Source of the DNA: Propionibacteriaceae bacterium
Lineage (GTDB): Bacteria; Actinomycetota; Actinomycetes; Propionibacteriales; Propionibacteriaceae
DNA length: 64,000 nucleotides
Assembly: GCA_027492675.1 (NCBI GenBank)
Contig: JAPUEI010000042.1
Span: forward strand, 25,680 to 89,679
Reading direction: 5' to 3'
In this document: one piece after another, positions 27,773 through 36,614 of the stretch
Layout of the letters: each line of letters begins with the position of its first letter
How positions within the stretch are numbered: position 1 is the first letter of the stretch
Translations under genes and position numbers: made by a program
The notes under the pieces: generated by a model
What the model saw: the letters and a program-made list of their open reading frames with translations, nothing else
What the model was told of the DNA's origin: nothing
Databases searched by the model: none

Positions 27773-28344
27773 TGGGGGAGAGGTTCTTCGCGGCCGTCAT
27801 CCCGCCGCCCGAGGCCATCGCCGAGCTCACTCGTTGGGTGGATCCCCGGCGGGACAGTGAGTGGCGATGGGTCGAGGAGACCGACTGGCACGTGACGTTG
27901 GCGTTCTACGCCGACGTCGAGGCGTGGCGCTACGAGACGTTGACCGAGCGGCTCGCCGACGCCGCGGCCAGGACCACGTCGTTCTCGCTCATGCTGTCCG
28001 GTGTGGGCTGCTTCAGGTCGGTCGCGAAGGCGCACCTCCTGTACGCGGCGACCGAGGACCCCACCGCGACGCTTCCCGATCTGGCCTCGCGTTGTCACAC
28101 CACTGCCACGACGTCCGGCGTCGAGGTCGCCAGGCAGACGTTCCACCCCCATCTCACGCTGGCACGGCGCAACCGACCGTCCGACGCGAGCCGGTACGTA
28201 CGGGCGCTCGACGGCCTTCTGACCTCCGTCTGGACGGTCGACGAGATCTGCCTCGTGCAGAGCTTCCTCGGTGAAGGACCGGGAGGACGTCCCCGCTACG
28301 ACGTCAGGGAGCGGCTCCCACTCGGCCCAGCGGTCCACCGATAG
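27772..28344 (+). CDS. thpR: RNA 2',3'-cyclic phosphodiesterase (2H family)
   Basis: A 190-residue two-histidine phosphoesterase of the LigT/ThpR group, which opens RNA 2',3'-cyclic phosphates and can join 2'-5' RNA halves. The two catalytic HxTx motifs are HVTL (40-43) and HLTL (127-130), each in its own repeat half. The start overlaps the previous stop (TGATG), suggesting coupling, although no functional link to a glycosidase is evident. The cellular role of this family is still unclear. Confidence 0.9.
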   Translation: MGERFFAAVIPPPEAIAELTRWVDPRRDSEWRWVEETDWHVTLAFYADVEAWRYETLTERLADAAARTTSFSLMLSGVGCFRSVAKAHLLYAATEDPTATLPDLASRCHTTATTSGVEVARQTFHPHLTLARRNRPSDASRYVRALDGLLTSVWTVDEICLVQSFLGEGPGGRPRYDVRERLPLGPAVHR

Positions 28345-28382
28345 TCTCGGCGTCAGCCCACCACCTCACGAGGAGTTGAAGG

Positions 28383-28655
28383 ATGATCATCGCTGTCGAG
28401 TACGCGTTCGTCGCCGAGGCGACTGAGAGGCGTCTGGCCGCGCGGCCCGCCCACCGGGAGTGGCTGACGGCGCTCAAGGCCGACGGCCGACTCGTACAGG
28501 GAGGTCCTTTCGCCGACGGCACCAGCGCCTTGTTGGTCTTCGACGTCGACGACATGGCCGCCCTCGACGCGCTCCTCGCCGAGGACCCGTACCCGAAGGA
28601 CGCGTTCGTGGTGGCGTCGAAGCGCCCCTGGACGACCCTGTTCGCCACGCACTGA
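28383..28655 (+). CDS. YciI family protein
   Basis: A complete 90-residue protein with the compact ferredoxin-like YciI fold. The conserved His24 in RPAHREWL and the GGPFADGTSALLVFD strand match the family, some members of which have dehydrochlorinase or muconolactone-isomerase-like activity. GAGGAG precedes the ATG and a TAGTCT -10 box is near 28341. Its own function is unknown. Confidence 0.85.
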   Translation: MIIAVEYAFVAEATERRLAARPAHREWLTALKADGRLVQGGPFADGTSALLVFDVDDMAALDALLAEDPYPKDAFVVASKRPWTTLFATH

Positions 28656-28668
28656 GCGGTCCGCGAGC

Positions 28669-29109
28669 ATGGTCCTGATCTGGAAGGGCTGGGGAATCCT
28701 GGCCCCGGCTGTCGGCGCCGCCGTGGCGCTCCTGGGTGTCTCGTTCGCGTTCGTCTCGCCTCTCATGCCCGGGATCATCGTGATCCTCGGGGGCGGTGGG
28801 CTGTTCCTCCTGGGGTACTGGCTGAACGTGCTCCGTCCGCCCGCAGAGGTGGGGGCCGCCGTCGCCGCACGACGCGCCTCGCTGCACCGGCTCGTGGATG
28901 CAGGCCAGTACGCGATCCCGGGGGCTCCTCTGCCGCGGACCTTCGACGAGGCGCACGCCATGGCCGAGGCGCAGGTCGGGGCGGAAGCGCCGCTCATCGC
29001 CAAGGCGCTCACCAACCGGCACACGTTCTTCTGGATCCCGATGCAGTGGTGTGGTCCTCTCGGGTCGGCGGTAGGCGTCGTCTGGCTGGTCCAGGCGCTC
29101 ATCTCCTGA
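28669..29109 (+). CDS. Small integral membrane protein, unknown
   Basis: A 146-residue protein with two predicted membrane helices in the first 60 residues (Gly/Val/Leu-rich), a cytoplasmic helical middle rich in Ala and Glu (about 62-115), and one C-terminal helix (about 124-144). No family recognised. It follows the YciI gene by 13 bases and probably shares its transcript. Confidence 0.65.
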   Translation: MVLIWKGWGILAPAVGAAVALLGVSFAFVSPLMPGIIVILGGGGLFLLGYWLNVLRPPAEVGAAVAARRASLHRLVDAGQYAIPGAPLPRTFDEAHAMAEAQVGAEAPLIAKALTNRHTFFWIPMQWCGPLGSAVGVVWLVQALIS

Positions 29110-29155
29110 GCCTCCTCGGCCAGTGAGACGGGAGCCCTGTTCCGGGAGGGACCGA

Positions 29156-29183
29156 TAGCCTTTCGGGACGCCCGAACGAGGAG
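29156..29183 (+). promoter_or_regulatory. metY promoter and start hairpin
   Basis: TAGCCT (29156-29161) is a -10 candidate; TTCGGG and CCCGAA (29162-29167 and 29171-29176) make a small hairpin just before the ribosome site GAGGAG (29178-29183). The leader would be about 20 bases, too short for a SAM riboswitch. Confidence 0.4.
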
Positions 29184-29188
29184 TTCCG

Positions 29189-30472
29189 ATGACGCAGCCC
29201 GAAACGCTGGCGATCCACGCCGGCCAGACTGTTGACCCCACGACACACGCGTTGGCCGTCCCGATCTATCAGACGGTGGCGTACGGGTTCGACGATGCGG
29301 AGCACGCCGCTGATCTGTTCGCTCTGAAGACGCCCGGCAACATCTACACGCGCCTGATGAACCCCACGACCTCGGTGCTCGAGGAGCGCGTGGCCGCGCT
29401 CGAGGGCGGCATCGGGGCCCTGGCGACGTCGTCCGGAGCGGCCGCCATCACGTACGCCGTGCTCAACCTCGCGCGCGCCGGCGACAACATCGTGTCGGTC
29501 TCGACGCTGTACGGCGGCACGTACGCGCTGTTCGCGAACACGCTTGCTCAGTTCGGCATCGAGGCCCGGTTCGTGAGCCCCGACGACCCGGCGGCGCTGG
29601 ACGCCGTCGTGGACGAGAACTCCAAGCTCGTGTTCTGCGAGTCGATCGGCAACCCCGCGCTCAACATCATCGACCTCGACGCCTGGTCGGCCAAGGCACA
29701 CGAGCTCGGCCTGCCGCTGATCGTCGACAACACGGTCGCGACACCGATCCTGTGCCGTCCGTTCGAGCACGGCGCGGACGTCGTCGTGCACTCGACGACC
29801 AAGTACATGGGTGGTCACGGCACGGCCCTCGGTGGCGTCCTGGTCGACTCCGGAACGTTCGACTGGGCGGCCCACGCCGACCGGTTCCCGGTCATCACCG
29901 CGCCGGACCCCGCGTACCACGGGGTCGTCTGGACCGAGGCGGCCGGCGCGGCGGCGTACATCATCCGTGCCCGCACGGTGCTCCTCCGCAACACGGGCGC
30001 CACTCCGGCGCCGATGAACTCGTTCCTCACCCTGCAGGGCATCGAGACCCTCGCGTTGCGGATGGAGCGGCACTCGACCAACGCGTTGACGATCGCCCAG
30101 TGGCTCGAGGCCAACGACGCCGTGGCGTGGGTCAAGTACCCTGGCCTGGAGTCCAGCCCGGAGAAGGCGATCGGCGACCGCGTGCTCACGGGCAAGGGCT
30201 CGTCAGGCCTGGTGTCGTTCGGCCTCAAGGCCGGCCGGGCGGGCGGCGAGGCCTTCATCGGCGCGCTGGAGCTGTTCAGCCACGTGGCCAACATCGGCGA
30301 CGTCCGGTCGCTGGCGATCCACAACGCGTCGACGACGCACTCGCAGCTCAACGAGGCGGAGCTCGTCGCCGCGGGTGTTCCGGCGGAGATGGTGCGGCTG
30401 TCCATCGGCATCGAGCACGTCGACGACTTGATCGCCGACATCGCGCAGGCACTGGCGAAGGCAGGTGCCTGA
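29189..30472 (+). CDS. metY: O-acetylhomoserine sulfhydrylase
   Basis: A 427-residue PLP enzyme that makes homocysteine from O-acetylhomoserine and sulfide. The PLP lysine is Lys205 in HSTTKYMGGHG, and the Cys/Met-metabolism signature continues to the end at normal length. It starts with the TLAIHAGQ motif of this subgroup (longer than MetB). It is followed after six bases by metX, the enzyme that makes its substrate. Confidence 0.96.
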   Translation: MTQPETLAIHAGQTVDPTTHALAVPIYQTVAYGFDDAEHAADLFALKTPGNIYTRLMNPTTSVLEERVAALEGGIGALATSSGAAAITYAVLNLARAGDNIVSVSTLYGGTYALFANTLAQFGIEARFVSPDDPAALDAVVDENSKLVFCESIGNPALNIIDLDAWSAKAHELGLPLIVDNTVATPILCRPFEHGADVVVHSTTKYMGGHGTALGGVLVDSGTFDWAAHADRFPVITAPDPAYHGVVWTEAAGAAAYIIRARTVLLRNTGATPAPMNSFLTLQGIETLALRMERHSTNALTIAQWLEANDAVAWVKYPGLESSPEKAIGDRVLTGKGSSGLVSFGLKAGRAGGEAFIGALELFSHVANIGDVRSLAIHNASTTHSQLNEAELVAAGVPAEMVRLSIGIEHVDDLIADIAQALAKAGA

Positions 30473-30478
30473 AAGCAG

Positions 30479-31615
30479 GTGAACGGCCAGAAAGGTGTCG
30501 GGGTCGTCGAGACCCGGACTGTACGACTGTTCGACGCGGAGTCCCCGCTCCACCTGGTGCGCGGCGGCACGCTGTCGCAGGTGGACGTGGCGTACGAGAC
30601 GTACGGCACGCTGAGCCCTCAGGGCGACAACGCGGTCTTCATCTGCCATGCCCTCACCGGCGATGCGCACGTCGCGGGCTACCACGAGGGCGCCAGACGG
30701 CCCGGCTGGTGGGACAACATGATCGGACCCGGGCGGCCACTCGACACCGACCGGCTGTACGTCATCTGCGCGAACCTGCTCGGAGGCTGTCAGGGCACGA
30801 CGGGCCCGTCGAGCATCGACCCCGCGACCGGACATGCGTACGGGCTCGACTTCCCTCTCCTCGACATGGGCGACTTCGTCACCGTGCACAGGGCGCTCTG
30901 CCACCACCTCGGCGTCGACACGCTGCTGGCCGCGTTCGGTGGGTCGCTGGGTGGCATGCAGGTGCTCGAGTGGGCCCTGACGCACCCCGAGGACATGCGG
31001 AACGCCGTCGTCATCGCCGCGTCGTCGCGCCTGTCGGCGCAGAACATCGCGTTCAACGCCGTGGCCCGCGAGGCGATCACGAGGGACCCGGGGTTCCGGG
31101 ACGGTCAGTACGAGGCCGCCGGGACCGTGCCCGATCACGGGCTGTCGATCGCCCGGATGATGGCGCACATCACGTACTTGTCCGAGGAGTCGATGGCCGA
31201 CAAGTTCGGTCGGATGCCGCAGGACGCTGAGCTCGCGCCGGGCTTCGGTGCCGACTTCGCCGTGGAGAGCTACCTGCGCCACCAGGGCGAGACCTTCCTG
31301 GAGCGGTTCGACGCGTTGAGCTACCTGTACCTGACCCGGGTCATGGACTACTACGACCCGTTCGAGCGTCCGGGGATCACCGAGGCGGCGGCCGCACAGG
31401 GCGTACGGTTCCTGGTCGCGAGCTTCACCTCCGACTGGCGCTTCTCCTCGACGCACTCGCGCCGCATCGTGCGCCACCTGGAGCAGGCGCGGATCCCGGT
31501 CTCCTACCGCGACATCGAGACCGCTGGCGGTCACGACTCGTTCCTGCTCGAGATCGAGCCGTACCACGAGACGATCCGGGCCTACATCGACAACGCTCTG
31601 GAGGCTCTGCGATGA
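30479..31615 (+). CDS. metX: Homoserine O-acetyltransferase
   Basis: A 378-residue alpha/beta hydrolase-fold enzyme that acetylates homoserine with acetyl-CoA in methionine synthesis. The triad is visible: Ser156 in GGSLGGMQ, Asp319 in SDWRF, His352 in GGHDSF. The GTG is the only start compatible with the metY stop six bases upstream (AAGCAGG site). Its end overlaps metW by ATGA. Confidence 0.96.
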   Translation: MNGQKGVGVVETRTVRLFDAESPLHLVRGGTLSQVDVAYETYGTLSPQGDNAVFICHALTGDAHVAGYHEGARRPGWWDNMIGPGRPLDTDRLYVICANLLGGCQGTTGPSSIDPATGHAYGLDFPLLDMGDFVTVHRALCHHLGVDTLLAAFGGSLGGMQVLEWALTHPEDMRNAVVIAASSRLSAQNIAFNAVAREAITRDPGFRDGQYEAAGTVPDHGLSIARMMAHITYLSEESMADKFGRMPQDAELAPGFGADFAVESYLRHQGETFLERFDALSYLYLTRVMDYYDPFERPGITEAAAAQGVRFLVASFTSDWRFSSTHSRRIVRHLEQARIPVSYRDIETAGGHDSFLLEIEPYHETIRAYIDNALEALR

Positions 31616-32208
31616 CCCTGCGCAGCGATCTGGCTCTCGTGGCCGACCTCATCGAGCCGAGCTCTCGTGTGCTCGACCTCGGGTGCAGCACCGGGGCTCT
31701 CCTGAGCCATCTGGCCGCCACCAAGGACTGCGCGGGCACCGGGGTCGAGATCGACGCGGACGCGGTGCTCGCCGCCATCCGCTCGGGCGTGCCGATCATC
31801 GAGCTCGACATGGACCACGAGCTCACGGAGTTCGCCGACGGCTCGTACGACGTGGTCGTGCTCTCGCGCACCCTTCAGACGCTGCACCGGCCGTTCGAGG
31901 TGTTGCAGGAGATGATCCGGATCGCTCCGCGGATCATCCTGTCGATGCCGAACTTCGGCTATTGGCGCAACCGTTTCCGGCTGCTACGCGGGCGGATGCC
32001 GATGAGCAAGGACATCCCGTACGACTGGTACGACACCCCGAACCTGCACCATGCGACCCTCGTCGATCTCGAGGACCTGTTCGCCGCCGTCGGTCTCGTC
32101 GTGCAGAAGCGGATCCCATTGACGGCCGACGGCCGCACGCTGCGACTCCCTGAGGGAACCGCGACGTGGGCCGCCGGATCTGCCGTCTACGTGCTGGGCG
32201 CTGTCTGA
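31612..32208 (+). CDS. metW: MetW-like methyltransferase-fold protein
   Basis: A 198-residue protein with the SAM-binding motif VLDLGCSTGALL (19-30) and the later LSMPNFGYWRNRFRLLRGRMP stretch typical of MetW (split: MPNFGYWRNR, RLLRGRMP). In proteobacteria MetW works with MetX in homoserine acetylation and its exact chemistry is debated. Coupled to metX by a 4-base overlap. It converges on the next gene with one base between the stops and no terminator. Confidence 0.93.
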   Translation: MTLRSDLALVADLIEPSSRVLDLGCSTGALLSHLAATKDCAGTGVEIDADAVLAAIRSGVPIIELDMDHELTEFADGSYDVVVLSRTLQTLHRPFEVLQEMIRIAPRIILSMPNFGYWRNRFRLLRGRMPMSKDIPYDWYDTPNLHHATLVDLEDLFAAVGLVVQKRIPLTADGRTLRLPEGTATWAAGSAVYVLGAV

Positions 32209-32209
32209 A

Positions 32210-33130
32210 TCAGAGCAGGCCCTGCGCCTTGAGCCAGGTCGAGGCGATCTCCGAGGACTTCTTCTGATCATCGACGCTCTGGGCGTTGAGCTTCTGCAGC
32301 TCGGATGCGGAGAGCTTCGCGCTGACCGCGTTGATCGCGGCCTCCGCAGCCGAGTCGACCTTCGAGGAGACCAGCGGCACCAGGTTCTGCGGCAGGATCA
32401 GGCTCTTCGGGTCGCTGAGGACGACGAGGTTGTTCTTGGCGATCGCCGGGCTGGCCGAGTAGATGTCAGCCAGGACCGCCTGGCCGTCGACGAGCGCCTT
32501 GACCGTGAGCGGGCCTCCGCCGTCCTCGACCGGGATGACGGTGGCGTCGACCCCGTACATGCTCTTCAGACCCATGGGGCCGTACGGACGGGTCGCGAAC
32601 TCGCTGTTGGCAGCGACCGTGATGGCCTTCTGCCCGTTGAGCTTCGTGAGGTCCGCAAGCGAGGACAGCCCGTACTGGTCGGCGAGCGCCTTGGTCGTGG
32701 TGTACGTGTCCTGGTCGCTCGCCTGCGCCGGCGTCAGCACACGGAGACCCGAGGGGAGCGCGCTAGTGAGAGCCGTCTGTACGGAGGCGGAGTCGGTGAC
32801 CTTCGCGGCCTTGTTGAAGTACTGCAGCAGGTTGCCGTTGTACTCGGGGAAGACGTCGATCTTGCCGGAGGTGATCTCCGGCAGGTACACCTCGCGCTGG
32901 CCGATCTGGTACTGGCGGGTGACCTTCCGGCCAGCCTTCTCGAGGACCTGCGCGTACAGCTCGGCGACGATCTCGTTGGAGTAGTACTGCTGGGAGCCGA
33001 CCACCAGCGGGGCACCCGCGGATGCCGACGCGGCCGAGGTGCTGGGCGTGCTCAGGGGGTTGCTCGTCGAGCACGCGGCCAGAGCGCTGACTCCGGCGAT
33101 GGCGAACAGGCTGCGGCGGGTGAGAGTCAT
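32210..33130 (-). CDS. Orphan glycine betaine/choline-type binding lipoprotein
   Basis: A 306-residue OpuAC/OsmF-type solute-binding protein for quaternary amines. The start ATG at 33130 (GAAAGAGG site) gives a lipoprotein signal ending in LAAC (Cys20), after RRS; the longer frame to 33184 is rejected. VVGSQQYYSNEIVAELYAQV (first 12 shown suffice: VVGSQQYYSNEI) and FPEYNGNLLQYF are conserved in the family. No permease or ATPase of an Opu system lies next to it, so it must pair with components elsewhere or has another role. Confidence 0.85.
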   Translation of the reverse strand: MTLTRRSLFAIAGVSALAACSTSNPLSTPSTSAASASAGAPLVVGSQQYYSNEIVAELYAQVLEKAGRKVTRQYQIGQREVYLPEITSGKIDVFPEYNGNLLQYFNKAAKVTDSASVQTALTSALPSGLRVLTPAQASDQDTYTTTKALADQYGLSSLADLTKLNGQKAITVAANSEFATRPYGPMGLKSMYGVDATVIPVEDGGGPLTVKALVDGQAVLADIYSASPAIAKNNLVVLSDPKSLILPQNLVPLVSSKVDSAAEAAINAVSAKLSASELQKLNAQSVDDQKKSSEIASTWLKAQGLL

Positions 33131-33209
33131 GGACAGGCCTCTTTCGGTACAGACGTGCGATACGGGTCCGTGCATGCGCGCCAACCATCGTCATCGTGCC
33201 TGTATTCCC

Positions 33210-34160
33210 TCAGCGGGTGCGCATCGCCTCCGCGAGACGCGTCGCGGCGGACCCCAGCTGCAGGTCGTGGGCGAGCGTCTCGTACGCCACCGGGTCGGCC
33301 ACCTCGCGGGGAAGGGTCAGATCACCGGTGAGCCGAAGGTCCGTCCGTACGGCCACCACCTGTCGTGCGCGGCCGATGTAGTCGACCGCGGCGGCGATCT
33401 TGGCGGCGACACTGGCCGACAGGTCCGGGGCGGCGACGATCCCCTCGAGGTCCCCATGGACCGCGAGCAGCCGCGCGGCCGTGGTCTCGCCGATCCCGGA
33501 GACCCCTGGGAGACCGTCGGAGGCGTCGCCGCGCATCACGCTGAAGTCGACGTACTGGGCTCCGGTGACGCCGTACTTCGTGGCGAGCCAGCCGTCGTCG
33601 ACCCGCTCGTACTTCGAGATGCCGCGCGCCACGTACAGCACGGTCACGTCGTCGGTGACCAGCTGGAACAGGTCCCGGTCGCCGGTGACGATCTCGACGG
33701 GCCCGGGCGCTCCGGTGGCCAGCGTGCCGATCACGTCGTCGGCCTCGTAGCCGTCCGCACCGACCATGGGCACCCCAGCGGCCCGCAGGACCTCCGCGAT
33801 GAGCGGCACCTGCACGCTGAGCGCTTCGTCGGCGATCTCGGCGACCCCCGACTCGGCGCCACGGCCACCGGCGCCGATCGGCAGCCGGGGATCGGCCCGA
33901 TGCGCCGAGGGGCCGCCGGCGACGCGATGGGCCTTGTACGAGTCGATGAGCGCCACCCGCCAGCTCGGCCTCCAGTCGTTGTCCCAACAGGCGGCGACTT
34001 CGTCCGGATGGGTCTCGCGGACGAACTTGGCGATCATGTCCAGCAGCCCGCGGACCGCATTCACCGGGGTGGTGCCGTCGAGGGCGTACCTCGTCGGCAC
34101 CCCGTAGTACGCGCGGAAGTACAGCGAGGCCGTGTCCAGCAGCAGGCGGCGTGTCGGCAT
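33210..34160 (-). CDS. 5'-3' exonuclease (FEN/PolA N-terminal type)
   Basis: A 316-residue stand-alone 5' nuclease equivalent to the first domain of DNA polymerase I, removing RNA primers and flaps. Conserved acidic metal ligands are in LLLDTASLYFR, GADGYEADD (VGADGYEADDVIG) and VTGDRDLFQL, and the helix-hairpin-helix (GVSGIGETTAARLL) follows. Actinomycetes often carry such a copy beside the full PolA. Its ATG follows a TAGCCT -10 box by six bases and so appears leaderless. Confidence 0.93.
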   Translation of the reverse strand: MPTRRLLLDTASLYFRAYYGVPTRYALDGTTPVNAVRGLLDMIAKFVRETHPDEVAACWDNDWRPSWRVALIDSYKAHRVAGGPSAHRADPRLPIGAGGRGAESGVAEIADEALSVQVPLIAEVLRAAGVPMVGADGYEADDVIGTLATGAPGPVEIVTGDRDLFQLVTDDVTVLYVARGISKYERVDDGWLATKYGVTGAQYVDFSVMRGDASDGLPGVSGIGETTAARLLAVHGDLEGIVAAPDLSASVAAKIAAAVDYIGRARQVVAVRTDLRLTGDLTLPREVADPVAYETLAHDLQLGSAATRLAEAMRTR

Positions 34161-34166
34161 GGGCAG

Positions 34167-34191
34167 AGGCTACCGGGCGCCCGCGTATGCT
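34167..34191. promoter_or_regulatory. Facing leaderless promoters of exonuclease and lnt
   Basis: TAGCCT (34172-34167, minus) lies six bases from the exonuclease ATG and TATGCT (34186-34191, plus) eight bases from the lnt GTG. Both fit within a 39-base divergent gap, so each -35 region overlaps the other promoter or gene. Confidence 0.55.
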
Positions 34192-34199
34192 CAGCCCCC

Positions 34200-35825
34200 G
34201 TGACGACATCCACGGCTGCACGGACGGCGGCCGCTGAGCCAGCGAAGGGGAACCTGACGCGGGGTGCCCGGCGTGGCCTGGCGCTCGGTGGGGGCATCCT
34301 GGCGGCGCTCGCCTTCCAGCCGTACAACATCTGGCCGTTGGTGGTGCTGGGCGTGATGGCGCTCACGCTGCTGGTCCGTGGCGTCACCTGGCGACGCGCG
34401 TTCGGCGCCGGGTACCTGTTCGGCGTGGCCTTTCTCGCGCTGACGGTGGGCTGGACGTACGTCATCGCCGTGCCGGTCGCTCTCGTACTGATCGTGGCCT
34501 GGGCTCTGTGGTTCGCCGGGCTTGGCGCCTTGTCGGGGCTGGTGTCCCGGCTGCCCGCGTGGCCGCTGTGGACCGCCGCCCTGTGGGTGCTGGCGGAATA
34601 CCTCTACTCGCGCGTTCCCTGGGGCGGCTTCGGCTGGACTCGGCTCGCGTTCACCCAGGCCGACTCGCCGCTGGCCGGGCTGTTCCCGTACGTGGCCACC
34701 ACGGGCGTCTCCTTCGTCGTGGCGCTGCTCGGCACCGGACTCGCCTGGGCGGTGGTCGTGGCCCGCACCGAAGCGGGGCGGCGTCGGTTCCTCGCCATGG
34801 GAACCGTGGCGCTGGCCTATGCGCTCGCGGTCGGCGGCGGCGTCGTGCTCCGCGGGCAGACCCATGTCTCCGCCACCACGGACACGATCACCGTGGGCAT
34901 GGTGCAGGGCAACGTCGACGGCGTGGGCCTCGAGGCCTTCGGGCGCGCCCGCACCGTCACGAACAACCATCTCTCCCAGACGGTCACCCTCATGGCGCAA
35001 GCCAGAGCCGGACTCGTACCCATCCCGGACTTCATCCTGTGGCCGGAGAACTCCACCGACATCGACCCCGTGCTCGACACGGAGACCAACGCGGTCGTCC
35101 AGACGTCAGCCAAGGTCGCCGGCGTACCGATTCTCGTCGGCGCCGTCACCCAGGGGCCCGGGGACTACGAGCGGCAGACCACCGCCATGTGGTGGGACCC
35201 GGTCACCGGGCCGGGCGCGATCTACCACAAGCGCAACCTCGTGCCCTTCGGCGAGTGGATCCCGTTCCGCGCGCAGCTCCTCCCGCTGATCCCGATGCTG
35301 AAGCTCGTGGGTGCGCAGGGCGTACCGGGCACGGGGCCGGGGGTCCTCACCGTCGACGTCCCCCAGCACGGCTCGACCCGCGTCGGGGTGCTCATCTGCT
35401 TCGAGCTCGCGTACGACCAGACCGTGCGCGAGATGATCGGCGGGGGAGCGCAGATCGTCACCGTGCAGAGCAACAACGCCACGTACGCCGGAACCGGCCA
35501 GATCAGCCAGCAATGGGCCATCACGCGGATCCGTGCGATGGAGACCCAGCGGGAGATCCTCGTGGCCACGACCAACGCGCTCAGCGGCTACATCGAGGCT
35601 GACGGCACGGTGGTGTACGAGACGAGGCAGCGTACGCCGGCGTCGACGAGTGTCCGCATGCCTGTACGTGAGGGGCTCACGCCCGCGATGTCGTACGGAG
35701 CCGGCATCGAGCTGGCTCTGGTCGTGGTCGCCGTCGTCGGGATCATCCTGGCGGCGTGGCGGAACCGGCCCCGGCGGGTCCGTGCTTCGGCCGTACGACA
35801 GAATGGAGCGAAGGCTTCAAGCTGA
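34200..35825 (+). CDS. lnt: Apolipoprotein N-acyltransferase
   Basis: A 541-residue membrane enzyme that adds the third acyl chain to lipoproteins. About seven membrane segments precede a nitrilase-like catalytic domain with Glu283 (WPENST), Lys344 (YHKRNLVPFGEW) and Cys400 (LICFEL), the full catalytic set, and a final membrane helix. I use the GTG at 34200, which is leaderless behind TATGCT; the very long upstream extension of the frame lies antisense to the exonuclease and is not coding. Followed directly by a polyprenol-phosphate mannosyltransferase, as in mycobacteria, where the two are fused in some species (Ppm1). Confidence 0.95.
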   Translation: MTTSTAARTAAAEPAKGNLTRGARRGLALGGGILAALAFQPYNIWPLVVLGVMALTLLVRGVTWRRAFGAGYLFGVAFLALTVGWTYVIAVPVALVLIVAWALWFAGLGALSGLVSRLPAWPLWTAALWVLAEYLYSRVPWGGFGWTRLAFTQADSPLAGLFPYVATTGVSFVVALLGTGLAWAVVVARTEAGRRRFLAMGTVALAYALAVGGGVVLRGQTHVSATTDTITVGMVQGNVDGVGLEAFGRARTVTNNHLSQTVTLMAQARAGLVPIPDFILWPENSTDIDPVLDTETNAVVQTSAKVAGVPILVGAVTQGPGDYERQTTAMWWDPVTGPGAIYHKRNLVPFGEWIPFRAQLLPLIPMLKLVGAQGVPGTGPGVLTVDVPQHGSTRVGVLICFELAYDQTVREMIGGGAQIVTVQSNNATYAGTGQISQQWAITRIRAMETQREILVATTNALSGYIEADGTVVYETRQRTPASTSVRMPVREGLTPAMSYGAGIELALVVVAVVGIILAAWRNRPRRVRASAVRQNGAKASS

Positions 35826-35835
35826 AAGGTCACCC

Positions 35836-36606
35836 GTGGTCGACACTGCGCCTCTGGACAAAGTCCTGGTCATCATCCCCACCTACAACGAGGCAGAGAA
35901 CATCGAGCCCATCGTCGCGCGCCTGCGGCGTTCGGTTCCGACCGCGCACGTGCTGGTCGCTGACGACAACTCGCCGGACGGCACCGGGGAGATCGCCGAC
36001 CGCCTCGCCGCGGCTGACGATCAGGTGCACGTGATGCATCGCAAGGGCAAGGAGGGCCTGGGCGCCGCCTACCTCGCGGGCTTCACCTGGGGCCTCGACC
36101 AGGGGTACGACGTGCTCGTGGAGCACGACGCGGACGGTTCCCACCAGCCCGAGCAGCTGCCCGCGGTGCTCGACGCGCTGAAGACGGCCGACATGGTCAA
36201 GGGGTCGAGGTACGTCAAGGGCGGCAGCGTCGTCAACTGGCCGAAGTCCCGCGAGCTGCTGTCGCGCGGCGGCAGCATCTGGACCCGGCTCATGCTCGGC
36301 ATCCCGGTCAAGGACATCACCGGCGGCCTGAACGCGTTCCGTGCGGCCACGTTGCGCAAGATCATGCCGAAGATCTCCAGCGTCGGCTACAACTTCCAGG
36401 TCGACCTCACCTGGCAGACGCTGCAACAGGGCATGGTCGTCAAAGAGGTGCCGATCGAGTTCGTGGAGCGCGAGCGGGGCCAGTCCAAGATGAGCTCGAA
36501 GATCGTGGTGGAGGCCCTCGCCCGCACGACGGCGTGGGGGATCAAGCACCGCGCAGGTCAGGTGGGCAACGCGCTCCGCCGCCTCGCCGGCAAGGCGAAG
36601 GTCTGA
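35836..36606 (+). CDS. ppm1: Polyprenol monophosphomannose synthase
   Basis: A 256-residue family-2 glycosyltransferase that moves mannose from GDP-mannose to polyprenyl phosphate for lipoglycan and protein mannosylation. Visible are LVIIPTYNEAENI, the DDNSPDGTG and EHDADGSHQ (metal/sugar) motifs and ITGGLNAFRA. No membrane anchor is present; mycobacterial Ppm uses the neighbouring Lnt-like domain for this. The GTG at 35836 has GAAAGG seven bases upstream; an ATG at 35803 overlapping lnt is possible. Confidence 0.94.
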   Translation: MVDTAPLDKVLVIIPTYNEAENIEPIVARLRRSVPTAHVLVADDNSPDGTGEIADRLAAADDQVHVMHRKGKEGLGAAYLAGFTWGLDQGYDVLVEHDADGSHQPEQLPAVLDALKTADMVKGSRYVKGGSVVNWPKSRELLSRGGSIWTRLMLGIPVKDITGGLNAFRAATLRKIMPKISSVGYNFQVDLTWQTLQQGMVVKEVPIEFVERERGQSKMSSKIVVEALARTTAWGIKHRAGQVGNALRRLAGKAKV

Positions 36607-36614
36607 GGGCGGGC

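Noticed and set aside
29110..29188. SAM riboswitch before metY
   Set aside because: The space is too short and lacks the paired core of any SAM riboswitch class I know; only a small hairpin is present.
33039..34199. N-terminal extension of Lnt
   Set aside because: Lies antisense to the 5'-3' exonuclease and upstream of the -10 box; composition is not protein-like.
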